A stretch of 28,395 bases of DNA, from the NCBI GenBank assembly GCA_903772945.1, contig CAICTM010001481.1, positions 1 to 28,395 of the forward strand. The letters run 5' to 3'. The notes under the pieces were generated by a model. It was not told where the DNA came from, did not search any database, and worked only from the letters and a program-made list of their open reading frames with translations. The stretch's first letter is position 1; every line of letters starts with the position of its first letter. The translations under genes and the position numbers were made by a program. This DNA is from Seminavis robusta (lineage: Eukaryota; Bacillariophyta; Bacillariophyceae; Naviculales; Naviculaceae). Below, piece by piece: positions 1 to 9,987 of this stretch.

Positions 1-1187
1 TACTTGCTCTTGGTCTATCGCATGATGAAGACTCATTTTGGAGGAGAAGACATCAACTCCAAATTGTTCACCAATGGAACCCGACGGCTCTCGCTTTGGG
101 GATTGGTGATGAATGGTGGTAGTGGTGACGACGATAAAGAAGATCGGACCACCTTAGCCGATGTGGCTGGATTGGCTTTGGTTGTCGAAGACATGAGAGA
201 AGTCGTGTCGTACTTGTCCAATCCAACGCTCTACAACGCAATGGGAGCACGGCCTCCCAAAGGAGTCTTTCTGCATGGTCCACCAGGAAGTGGAAGTAAG
301 TATCATAGTCATTCATGCAATGCTTCGTTTGTTTTGACTTGTTCCGTTCGTGTCTGTCTCATGTTTGCCTTGCCTCTCCTCTTTTGCAATAGAAACGCTA
401 CTGGCACGAGCTATCGCTGGAGAAGCTCACTGCGATAGCTTTACAGCCTTGAGCGGCTCATCCTTTGTGGAAATGTACGTTGGGAGGGGCGCCGCACGAG
501 TGCGGTCGCTTTTGCCAAGGCACGAAGGATGCTTTGAACCGTCGAAAACTCAAACAATCTGCACTATGGTGGTCCTCCATGTTGGGATTTCCTCCGAGTA
601 CTACTACTACTAACTCCCAACAACTAGAGGCGCAACGACCCGCCTGTGCCATTATTTTCATTGATGAATTCGATGCCGTGGCCAAGGCGCGATCCAAAGA
701 TGGATTTCTGGGCAATGATGAACGAGAACAAACACTCAATCAACTACTCACCGAAATGGATGGCTTTGATACTGGCTCTTCCAATAAAAACAACGATTCC
801 AAAGACGAACAAGTCACGTTGATTGTGATTGCCGCCAGCAATCGTTTGGATGTCATTGACGAGGCTGTTTTGCGCCGATTTGATCGACAGATATTTGTGG
901 GGTACCCCGATGCACAGGGACGAGAAGAAATCCTGTTGGTGCATGCCAAAAAGACAAAGTGCTCACCCAACGTGGACTGGACCCTGCTGGCATCGGATAC
1001 CTACACTGACAATTTCTCTGGAGCAGATCTTCAGAATGTGGTTAATCATGGAGCTTTGAATGCCATTCGAGAAAAGCGTGACGTCGTGGAGCAATCGCAT
1101 CTGGTTCAGGCTGCGCAGCGGATCCAACAGCAAAAAGCCAAAGTGGGACGACAGTCCATGCCATCTTTCTTGACGTTGATCGACTAG
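1..1187 (+). CDS. FtsH-like AAA+ ATPase domain protein, 5' partial, frame broken
   Basis: An AAA+ ATPase module of the FtsH type. The frame is open from base 1, so the start lies outside the window. Exon 1 (to 295) ends inside Walker A. A 97-nt GT-AG intron (296-392) joins it to give [17 protein letters not shown]. Walker B is [17 protein letters not shown] near 645-695. The second region of homology reads VLRRFDRQI, two residues shorter than the LRPGRFDRQ usual in FtsH. The protein stops soon after the AAA lid ([18 protein letters not shown]). No M41 peptidase or HEXXH follows, so as seen it would be an ATPase without protease, possibly like the inactive FtsHi proteins of plastids. Between [10 protein letters not shown] (frame 2) and the Walker B exon (frame 3) the conserved AFAKARRML lies in frame 1. 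Two single-base losses, near 506-508 and 532-535, would explain this. An intron would not, because the conserved text is continuous. The linker before Walker B is unusually long and Thr/Asn/Gln-rich. Confidence 0.8.
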
Positions 1188-1504
1188 CTATGCTAAGTGC
1201 GAGAGGATCAACATACAGACTGTAGAAGAGTCTAGCTGGGGGGGCACTGCGTCATTAATGAACTAGCTGGCAGGATAGATTGGTTTTTTGTCGTCCCTAA
1301 TATTCACCCTAGCTCGGTTTAACTTCGATAGATCTGCTAGTCCGGTAGTAGTCAGAGTTTCTCGACTTCCTGGCGAATATCACTGTTGGCTGTTCTCCCT
1401 TCCTTGCTCATCGCTTTGACCTTCACACCATCTCTTGTGTCAATGCATTACCGAGCCCGTTCTAGCTGGTGAGTGAGTTGCGTGTAGATATATCTACCTA
1501 GTAG
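1188..1504. other. intergenic, convergent gene ends
   Basis: About 317 nt between the stop of the AAA gene and the inferred stop of the EED gene on the other strand. It has several short CTAGCTGG-like words and a G-run near 1239. I see no coding, RNA or repeat feature here. Confidence 0.6.
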
Positions 1505-2937
1505 CTAGTTCTTGGTCCTAATATCCCACTTGGCAATGGTCCCATCATCACAACAACACAAGAGTATCCGTCCATCGGGACTAAATGTGTCATTCGCACA
1601 TGCGTCGCAATCTTGGGATGAGCCACCAACTTGGCCAAAGCATTACTGCTTTTGGCATCGACATCAAACAAAAAGACTTCTGCTTGGAATTGCCAGCTGC
1701 CACCAATTTTCCGCAGGACAAGTCGCAAAGCGATAAAAGAAGACTTCCTCGGGCGTGTCGGCGATTTCAAACGTCTTGAACGTGGCCACGAGATCGGCAG
1801 GAGCAGGATGAACCACGGCAGGATTTTCCTCATTGACATAGTTGGGATACCAAAGCACAATTTTGGTAGATGCCTTGGTCAATAGCATGGGTGATAGATA
1901 AAGTCGACACAATCGACTGGTTGTAGTGTACCTTGTGTGTGGAATGAATGGGGAACTGGCAAATGACGGTTTGAAGTAATCCTTGGCTTGCACGAGTTGT
2001 TGGGAGAGATCAAGGTTTTGTCGTTTGCAGCTTTTTGTCGTGAGCTTTTGGTGGTTGCAGTCTCGTTTTGTGTGAGTTCTATCTTGTAACTGTCTTGCAT
2101 GGCCTTGTGAATGTCAGTTCCTCTTCCATATTCCAAATCTTGACGAGATTATCGTGTCCCCCTGTGACAACTTTTCTCCCGTGGGATGCCAACCTGCAGC
2201 CAGTACAATGTCCTTGTGTCCTTCATGTCCTGCTAGAATGGCAATTTAGTACCATTTCGCAAATTCCAGAGGCGCACACTCTTGTCATTGGATGCACTGG
2301 CTAGAATGTTGTTGTCTATTGGATGAAATTTGAGACAGTTGATTTCATCTCCATGTCCTTGTAGCGACATCCATAGTTTTTGTTGCGTGGTATCAATGAC
2401 TTGAATGGTTCTATTTTTTCCCGCCGCCAAAGAGTGAGGCCCAGTGGGTTGTTGATCCAGATTTATGCGCAGTGGTTCGTCGTCATCGTCATTACTACTG
2501 AGGAACTCTTCATGCATGGATGTATCGGCTTCTTCTTCACATTCCACCATGCTTCCTTGTTCTTTTCGTTTTTTGGGTTTTTCCTCTTTAGCATTTGATT
2601 GCTGTTTCTTGAAGGCTGGCAGCTTGGTGGGTTTTGTGGGTAGAAAGGATCTTCCTCCAAACGCACACGCCCAGAATTCTTCTTCGGGATGAACATCGAC
2701 GTAGGATTGATGTACCAGCATGGGCCCCGACGGACCAGTAAAGACATCCCCATCGATCAAGTCAAAGACTTGTATCTTGTATACGGTAACATACGGACCG
2801 GCACAAGAGCAAAAGGTTCGATAGTAACACTTGTTTCGGTTGTTCAGTTCTTCCACCAAGATATCCTGTGAAAATGCAATCGAATATATGTTACAACCGT
2901 GCTCCTCCCTCACACTAGTCGTCTTTGATACCTTCAT
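1505..2937 (-). CDS. EED: EED/ESC-like Polycomb WD40 protein (PRC2 subunit), frame broken
   Basis: EED is the WD40 propeller that binds EZH2 and methylated histone H3 in Polycomb repressive complex 2. The start at 2937 is fixed by stop codons directly upstream in frame. The first 234 codons hold VTVYKI, SYVDVHPEEEFWACAF, GHGDEINCLKFHP and ASNDKSVRLWNLRNGTKL, which align with EED blade by blade. Further EED text follows in changing frames: GHEGHKDIVLAAGWHPTGEK, VVTGGHDNLVKIWNMEEEL, VDCVDFIYHP, TKASTKIVLWYPNYVN, AEVFLFDVDAKSSNAL and FSPDGRILLCCCDDGTIAKW, with the stop at 1505-1507. The frame changes near 2235, 2173, 2114, 1890, 1687 and 1585. Five of the six fit one missing base, mostly within a homopolymer, and conserved text is continuous across them, so introns cannot be the cause. 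A lysine-rich then acidic insert of roughly 80 residues (about 2460-2660) interrupts the propeller. Family assignment is firm; whether the gene is functional is open. Confidence 0.85.
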
Positions 2938-3161
2938 GATTGTCTTCTATTACTTCTTCTTCCTCTTCCTTGTCAACGTCGGTGAGCCTCCACCGGATTG
3001 ATTGATGGATTGATAGACAAGTCTTCTAGACAACGGCTTTCGTGAGTTTGTGTCAGGGCGATTGATCGAGCCAAGCCAAGCCAATGCGATCACACCTTTT
3101 TAGGGTTCCGGCTATATCTTCGCACTCGTCTCCATGGCGATCTCAAAGTAATTGATGGACC
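2938..3161. promoter_or_regulatory. divergent intergenic region between EED-like and SET genes
   Basis: 224 nt separate the two divergent start codons, so both promoters must lie here or inside the genes. A pyrimidine-rich tract on the + strand (about 2941-2972) sits just upstream of the EED start. No TATA box or defined operator is evident, so the regulatory role is inferred from layout only. Confidence 0.5.
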
Positions 3162-4829
3162 ATGGCAGCTGAAGAGGATCCTTTCGGTGCCTTTGGGGAC
3201 AGCGACGACGACAGTGATAGCGACAACAATGTCCAAGACGTCAAGAAAGCTCAGGATCTGCTTCAAGCTGCCAATACTGCAACAACCAAAACGTGCCAAA
3301 CTGACAAAGATCAGAGCACAACGACGACGGATTCCACCACTCCAGTACATGGACAAGGATCAGGAGTCGATCTGGTGGATCTGACGAATCTGGAGGAATG
3401 CAGCTTTCCTGCTTGGGATAGTCCCGTGTATGTGTCTTCAGACGTAAAATTGGTTTCCTCACTTGCCATATTTGGAGGCGGCAGAGGCTTTGTGGCGCTC
3501 CGCCAACTCGCTCCAGGAACACTGGTGCTGCTGGAAGAAGCGCTCATGATGTGGCCCGACGAACAACTGGGACAACCACTGAGCTTGGCATCCGTACAGC
3601 GTCTAGTGAACCATGAAAATGCCGCCAAGATTGTCGCTTGTTTGGAGGACTTTCATCCTACCAAAGCGGTGGTCGATGGACCCGTCGAAAGCGAATTTCC
3701 TGCGCAAGTGGAAACCATGATGGAGTCACTGCTAACACAGCAGCAATCCAATACTGATGCTAATACTACTCCACAGCTACTCGCACAGATTGTGCAAGAA
3801 TGCAAGACACTCCAAAATCGGGACAACACCGCTATTTCCACCAAGGACATTTTGAGACTATTGCTGGCTCTGAGATACAACGGACTAGAGTCCGGGCTCT
3901 ATTGCTACGTCGCAATGATCAACCACAGCTGTCAACCCAACTGCGTCAAGTTTCTGCCAAAGGCTGCCAGCAGCAATACTGACGACAATACTGATGACTT
4001 TTTGCCACCCACATTTTCCGAAGTTCGAACCACCCGATGGGTGAATCCAGGAGAATGCTTGACCATTTCCTACGTGCCTCGGATTCTTAGCCATGCGTCT
4101 CGTCGACATCACTTGTGGGAACAGCATCGATTCGATATTGGCGCGCAACTGACACCCAGTCTGCAGCGCATGGAGGTGGTGACCAACGGGGGCCTTCCTC
4201 CGTCCTCCAAGGAATATGTCGACGACAATAGCATCACGTCGCGGATTGAAAATGCGATTGCCGAGATGGATGTGTTGTTCCAAACTACCAAGAATGCCAT
4301 TTTGTCGTCGTCGTCGTCAGTAGTATCAGGACGACAACAAATGGTGGAACAAGCCAAGGCGTTGGAAGTGTCGTTGTGCGAGCTCTTTTCACAAGCCCTT
4401 GAACAACTCCAAAACAACAATCATATTCTGCTCATTCCCTGTTTGGTGCTCCACCTGGATGCTTGCGATTTGGTGCTACAGGCGGATGCCAAGAGTTCTA
4501 CAACGGCAATTCTGAGCCACAAACAACGATGTATGCTCCTCGGTCGAATGGTCGTGACAGGGATGAAACTTTTGGAGCTGCAACAGGCATACTGGGGGCA
4601 TGACCACTACGATGTCGCGAGGACGTGCCTCGATCTGTCACAGGCCATTCAGGAACTGCTATCCAAGTCACCAGACACGCTATATCAACTCGAGACACGT
4701 ACTGTTAGCAACCATCTCAAAACCTTTCGAGACTGGTCCACACTCGAGCATAAACATCGAAAAGAACACGAGAGGATAAAAGAAATGTATCCGAGGGATG
4801 CCGCCAAGTACATCCTGAAAAAGTTGTAG
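3162..4829 (+). CDS. SMYD-like SET-domain protein lysine methyltransferase
   Basis: Single exon, 555 aa, intact. SET domains transfer methyl from S-adenosylmethionine to lysine. The N-terminus (about 1-90) is acidic and Ser/Asp/Thr-rich, probably disordered. The SET N-half begins near residue 95 with GGGRGFVALRQLAPGTLVLL, matching the GxGxG-type entry motif. The diagnostic cofactor and pseudoknot motif NHSCQPN is at residues 254-260, and GECLTISYVP is at about 297-306. As in SMYD proteins, the SET domain is split by an insertion (about 130-235). The C-terminal 200 residues are helical-looking, like the SMYD C-terminal domain. No MYND zinc finger is visible in the insertion, and the cysteines of a post-SET CxCxxC are absent after HLWEQHRFDIG. 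This is therefore an 'orphan' SET of the SMYD/SET5 type. Substrate unknown. Confidence 0.85.
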   Translation: MAAEEDPFGAFGDSDDDSDSDNNVQDVKKAQDLLQAANTATTKTCQTDKDQSTTTTDSTTPVHGQGSGVDLVDLTNLEECSFPAWDSPVYVSSDVKLVSSLAIFGGGRGFVALRQLAPGTLVLLEEALMMWPDEQLGQPLSLASVQRLVNHENAAKIVACLEDFHPTKAVVDGPVESEFPAQVETMMESLLTQQQSNTDANTTPQLLAQIVQECKTLQNRDNTAISTKDILRLLLALRYNGLESGLYCYVAMINHSCQPNCVKFLPKAASSNTDDNTDDFLPPTFSEVRTTRWVNPGECLTISYVPRILSHASRRHHLWEQHRFDIGAQLTPSLQRMEVVTNGGLPPSSKEYVDDNSITSRIENAIAEMDVLFQTTKNAILSSSSSVVSGRQQMVEQAKALEVSLCELFSQALEQLQNNNHILLIPCLVLHLDACDLVLQADAKSSTTAILSHKQRCMLLGRMVVTGMKLLELQQAYWGHDHYDVARTCLDLSQAIQELLSKSPDTLYQLETRTVSNHLKTFRDWSTLEHKHRKEHERIKEMYPRDAAKYILKKL

Positions 4830-5154
4830 CAGTTACAGTGCCAATGATTATCACCTCTTTTTGTTTCAATCCTTTCTAAACTACCGGGTAGCTAGCTGGA
4901 TTGCTAGAGTCTTCCCGTTTGAAGCTCCCAATCTTACTGTAGTACCAGTATTGACAAGAGAGCATCATGTGTTGGAAGCATACCCGTAGCTATGATTTCC
5001 AGATGCATTGTTCGATCACGAGTCGAGTCGACCCCGGGGAAATCGGTTCCAATGCAGTGCCAGTGAGATGGCAGCAGAGTTTCCCACAAAGTCGTATTTT
5101 CGCAGGTCGGGATTGATGATTGGTACCCAAAGTGGCATTTCAGAGAAGCCCCTA
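4830..5154. other. intergenic, convergent gene ends
   Basis: 325 nt between the stop of the SET gene and the stop of the PPR gene on the opposite strand. Both 3' ends and their polyadenylation signals must lie here. I see no further gene or repeat. Confidence 0.6.
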
Positions 5155-7823
5155 TCAACGTCTGCCATGCCCGTGGGAAGTTTGTTGAAAAGACAGTTTC
5201 GTACGCCTTGCATTTTCCGTGTAGCGCTCGTGAAATTGACCTGTTTTCTCGTCGGCAACCGCGTCTTCGAGCAATTCGGCGTATTGTCGCGCTGTCAGGG
5301 CGTATCTGAGTTGTTTCATAACATGGTTCGTCAACTGGCCTGCTTCACAGCATTGGCGGTAAACATCACATGCAAGGTCTTTCTTTTTTGTGCCGTCCCT
5401 TACAAACTTGCTTATGACTCTGACATAAGCACCGTAAGTAATATAATTGGGTTCACATGTAACCTTTGCCTCTTCAAACACCTCTTTTGCTATGTCGAGT
5501 ATGTCGTCTGGAACGTCGTCGCGGTGATGTGCAAAAGCGCACGCATTCAAAACATTGTTGTATGTAACTGTGGGTGGTCGCAATGCTACCTCTTGCATCC
5601 TTCGCAAGAGTTGTAGGGCAATTTGGGCTTTCCCGGGGCGACGAGACTTTGCAGCAGCATTGATGACACAGTTATAAGTGTAGCAGTTCGGGCGAACATC
5701 GCCAAAGCCCTGTTCATGGAAGTCCTCCATTCGCCTCACAATGGCCAACGAACGCTCCAAAGCATCGGGCTTTCCGCTGACTGCAATGCAATGAATGGCG
5801 GTGGTGAAGGTCAGAACATCAGGCTTGAGTTCAGTCCATCCTTTCCGATAGTATTCCATCATTTGATTCAATACTTCCTCAGCATCTTCGCCAATTGTAG
5901 GCTCTCCACTTTTGGACAATGATTGTAAAAAAGCATTGAACGTCCATTTGTTCGGGCCCAGATATCGTCTTCCTTCCCGTTCTGCGTTCGATTGCATGTG
6001 AACAATCCACTCCATAATACGGGCTGCGCTTCCTGGAAGAGTGCTTTGTGCCCATGCATTTACCTGCATGTAGTTCGGATTGCAGAGAGCGATGCCAAAA
6101 GTCAGGCGACAGCCGGCAAAACCAATGACCCGAGTTGGGAAGCGAAACTAACCATAGCACTTACACAATTGTTGTATGTTCGGGAAGTGGGTCTTATTCT
6201 GGGGTCCCTTGTTTTCACGTACTCTTCGTGCATTTCACGTAGCAGGTCCTCGACATAGTATGGTGCATTGGGTTGTCGGCTCTTTCCAAAAGCAGTCATG
6301 ACTGTATTGAAGGTGACAGCATCCGGTTTTGCCCCAGGGTTTTCGCCACTTCTGGCAAGCTCTTGCATGCGACGCAGAACCGCAAGGCTCCTTGCACCTT
6401 TGTCTTTCAGCTTTGATCGACTATAAGTCGATAACAAAAAGTTATAGGAGAGCGTGCTAGGTCGTGTCTTTTCAGATTGTCCCGATTGTTCATGGTACGC
6501 TTCAAATATCTCCATGATGGCATCCGCTCGTTCAACCATATCTTTTGTGTACGATTTGCTCCAACTGCCCAACACCAGGTTGAAGCACCAAGTGTCAGGT
6601 TGAATATCTTCATGGGGACTGGCCATGAGTTTGAACAAGTACGTCTCCCCAATGGTGGCAGCTTCTTCTCCAGTGATATGATCCCTTTCCATAGCATCAT
6701 GGAGAGCAGAAAAGTAAGCCCCATGGCACATAAAGTCTGGTCGCACAGACGTGTAGCCTTCTTCTTCTGCCAATCTCTCCATGTGCTCCAGTAAAGTCAT
6801 GACTCGTTCGGGAGCATCGGGCTTTCCCGTGTTGGCAAATGCCCTCAGAACGGCGGCATAAGATTTCTTATTGGGTGCAATATCAGTAGCCCCTGTAGTG
6901 TACCAATCATGCAACTTTTGCAGGACTCTGAGAGCTTGTTGTGGCGCATCGCGCAATCCTGACCGTGCGTATGCCAGTAACACCATATTGAAAGCTTCAA
7001 TGCCTGGTTTAATCCCTTGTATCCCCCCCTCCATGTAACATTGTTGCATGGTATCCAATATCTCCTCTGCACGCTCAGCACTCCCTCTGTCCCCACTGAA
7101 TGTCCACCCTCGAATGGCGCAGGTGTATACGTGGGCCACTTTTATGGATGATTGTTGCGCCAGGGTTTCGATACCTCCACCATCCTCTTCATCCTGTGAT
7201 TGAATCACCCTCCTTATGATTCTTTCAACCATTAGAGCACCTTTGTGAGACTGTTTGTACGACCATATTGTCGCCAGAGATTGAGCCTCTTTCAAGTACT
7301 CATCTATTGCCCCTTTATGTTGTTGTTCTGGGATTTCCACTGCGTTATGATCATCTGATTCTGCAATTAGCGTACTGTTTCCAGTCGCTTTCGAAGAGAA
7401 TGGAACCTCTTGAAAGAAGCGACGCGTTCGCTCTTCTAGTTTTGATGTCTTTTTGGTTGGTTTGGGAGGTTCCATTAGCATAGCATCTCGTTCTGTGTAA
7501 TCTTCTTCTTCATCTTCGTCGTCATCATCATCAAAAGTGTCTTTTGGCTCTGTGGTGGTTGCATCTTCCTGGTCTGTATCTTTTTCGGTAGAAGAAGTCT
7601 GCTGCAGGAGAGAAATGCTGCTTCTTTGTCTTCTCCGGTAATGCCAGTAATAGAAACATGGTTGCTGAAACCTGGGCATCGGAGTTTGCTCTCTGGATAA
7701 TAGCGGTGGGCTAGAGAGTCCAGGAAATGAAAAAGAAGAATACCCCGCCGATTTGGACACCAAAAGTGCCACAACTACCAAGGAAACTCTCCATAATAAA
7801 CGATCCATGGCATATGGTAGCAA
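5155..7823 (-). CDS. PPR (pentatricopeptide repeat) protein, probably plastid-targeted
   Basis: PPR proteins bind organellar RNA and act in its processing, stability or translation. Exon 1 runs 7823-6165 and exon 2 runs 6063-5155. They are joined across a 101-nt GTAAGT...CAG intron (6064-6164), which restores TYNNC|VNAWAQS in a single repeat and gives 855 aa. Repeats start near residue 225 and recur about every 35-45 residues with the pattern TYN..I.A.A.SG.PDAPERA..IL..M (for example SYAAVLRAFANTGKPDAPER, TFNTVMTAFGKSRQPNAP, TFTTAIHCIAVSGKPDALER). The N-terminus has a hydrophobic stretch, WRVSLVVVALLVSKSAG, followed by YSSFSFPG. That resembles a signal peptide plus heterokont plastid transit peptide with an aromatic at +1. 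An acidic Asp/Glu-rich run lies at about residues 95-112. No DYW or SMR domain is visible. A second Met at residue 6 could be the real start. Confidence 0.9.
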
Positions 7824-8521
7824 CCAGCTGATCGAATCTCTATTGGCTACCTCGACCCGACACCAAACTTTGTTGCGTTATCTAGTTTTGGGTGAGTCTT
7901 CATTGAGCTTTTCGATCATTGTGAGAGGAATGGCTGTGATCGATCATGAGCGCCGAAGCAGCTTTGAAATTCAGGTAAGCGCGGTAAACATAGACGTTTA
8001 CTCAAAATATTAGAGTAAAATCTATCTTCAACTCTATAATTACCTTAACTACATATTTGCATCCTTTGATTCAATCATTCCCACAGATCCGATTGATCAT
8101 CTTCTGACAGCTGCCTCGATAATTGACGTCAATAAAACCTCTCGCTTTTTAGAAATAAGCGTAAAAGGTTTGCCACCAAAGATCAATGTATTCTGCGATG
8201 GTGACTCATTGGGTATTGCTCACAGAAACAGACACAATTGAGCTACACTCGTAATGAGCTCGTGCCAATGGATGCCCACAACTATAGATACCATATCAAC
8301 CACTGTAGTAACTGCGGCAGCTCACGTCACGCCTACCGTATGCCTTACTAGCAGGCAGCTCTGTCCACATCCAGTTCACTGGCTGCATCCTGAACCTACT
8401 CCATGTACGCTACATTAGTCTTGCCGTGATGCGACTGCTATCGATTTTCGTGCTGTTGTAGCAGATGCACTCATAGTCATTGGTAACAAAGTAGTAGCTA
8501 CATACAAGAATTCCTTTATTT
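7824..8521. other. intergenic upstream of the PPR gene
   Basis: 698 nt between the PPR start codon and the 3' end of the next minus-strand gene, so it should include the PPR promoter. Moderately AT-rich at 8010-8080. I see no recognisable gene, RNA or repeat in it. Confidence 0.55.
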
Positions 8522-9536
8522 TTACAGCTGCTCACTTTTCATGGCCTTGACAGCATTGAGCACCGTCTTGGGTGCATTGTAGACATCCATTTCTCGAACT
8601 AGTTTGGACACCTTTCCCTTATGAATGACAAACATGGAAATGTACCATCGTTTGTCTCCCAGTGCCGTGTAGGATCTCATCCACGTCTTGTCGTCGTCGT
8701 CGCAGTAGACATCCAAGTGTCGGAGTCCATTCTTTTTCAACCATCGTCTATTTTCGGCGGGTGTATCGGCATTGATGTAGTAGAGTCTATCCTTGATGTC
8801 CTTGGGTAGGGCGCCATTTAAGTCTTTCATGGCCTGATGGAGATCGGTAGATTGTTGTCGTGGGTCGCAAATAATGACGCGATAGTCGTCGTGATCGATA
8901 TTGTAGTCCTTGGCCAGCCATGGTACCAATCGACCGGTTCCTTTCTTGGCAATGGATTTTTCGGTCGTGACGGATACTAAACCCTCAAAGCAATCGACTG
9001 GTGCCGGGTCGCCTTCAAAGATACGGTCCGCGCCGGATCCTGTATTAATAGCATGAGAAATAATGAAGGGGAAAAAGAAGTGAGATACCTTGCCATCATG
9101 TGTTCTCGTCACTTCATTCATTCCTTCTAACGAACTTACGTGCAGCAGTAATTTCCTCTTCTTCTTGTTGGGTACTGAGATATCCCTCGGACTCGTAATT
9201 GTTCAACATTGTGGCCCCTTCTCGCTGTAGCAATTGCTCGAATCGTTTGCGATCATTTTGTTCCTTGATTTCTTCGTCCGTCAGATGCTTTTGTTGACTC
9301 GTGTCGTCATCATCGTCAATGTCGTCTTTTTTGTTTTGTTGTTTGGCCAATTCCAGTTTTCGTTTCAAATCGGCTTGTTTGTTCTTGAATTTGTTCAAAC
9401 CCTTGCCCATGAACAGGGTCGTACATGATGTCTTGTGGTGATGGTGGTGAAGTGGCGAGAAAGCATCCGCATCCAGTGCAAATAATCCCAGCGTGACAAA
9501 AACCAAATAAACAAATAAGAGCAAGTTGGTCGCCAT
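8522..9536 (-). CDS. plastid-targeted thioredoxin-fold-like protein, no CxxC
   Basis: Two exons (9536-9140 and 9039-8522) join across a 100-nt GTAAGT...ACAG intron (9040-9139), reading ITAA-R-SGADRIFEGD, for 304 aa. The N-terminus is a hydrophobic signal peptide ending ALDADA|FSPLHHHHH. Phe at +1 after ADA is the classic diatom plastid import (ASAFAP-like) motif. Residues about 45-135 are charged and coiled-coil-like (Lys/Gln/Asp/Glu-rich). The C-terminal ~165 residues read like a thioredoxin/peroxiredoxin-type fold: YRVIICDPRQQS, RLYYINADTPAENRRWLKKN, LDVYCDDDDKTWMRSYTALG, then KRWYISMFVIHKGKVSKLVR. No CxxC pair or clear peroxidatic cysteine is present, so a redox role cannot be claimed. Precise family unknown. 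Confidence 0.75.
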
Positions 9537-9987
9537 TGTCGCCGTTGCACAGTTCGTTTGTCCTCCAAGCTTGGTATCGTGGTCTTATTATTGCAAAGGC
9601 GGATCTTCTTCCTTTGAGACGGTACAAAAATCGACGTGTGTTGGTGGTGGATGAGTGGAATGCCAAGCGCCAAGGCAAATCTATTCGATGCCACTATTTT
9701 AAAAATTCGACCATTAATTCGAAATTGAGCACAATCGAATTTATGCATCACCGCGACCAAAGTGGATCTTTTTCGAACCCACCAAATCCATCCTGATGAG
9801 ACCAAAGACCAAATTTAAGCCATGAGGGCTCAAAGGCTCGATAGAAGTAATTATAAAGGTTCAATCCTTGTCGCGACCCGTCCAAAATAATGCTTGCACG
9901 CCCTGACAATCAACAACAACTGTGGACACAAATCGTATTGAAGATAGTAGCTAGTATTGTACTGCAGCAAGTAGATAGACGGCTATA
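9537..9987. promoter_or_regulatory. divergent intergenic region between thioredoxin-like and JmjC genes
   Basis: 451 nt separate two divergent start codons, so it is a probable shared promoter region. An AT-rich patch with AATTCGA words lies at 9700-9740. No TATA box or operator is convincing. Confidence 0.45.

Noticed and set aside
480-660. An extra intron explaining the AAA gene frame change
   Set aside because: Conserved [12 protein letters not shown] text is continuous across the break, so a spliced segment would remove conserved residues.
5008-5616. 202-codon open frame on the + strand
   Set aside because: Mostly antisense to the PPR 3' exon; composition and lack of motifs mark it as a shadow.
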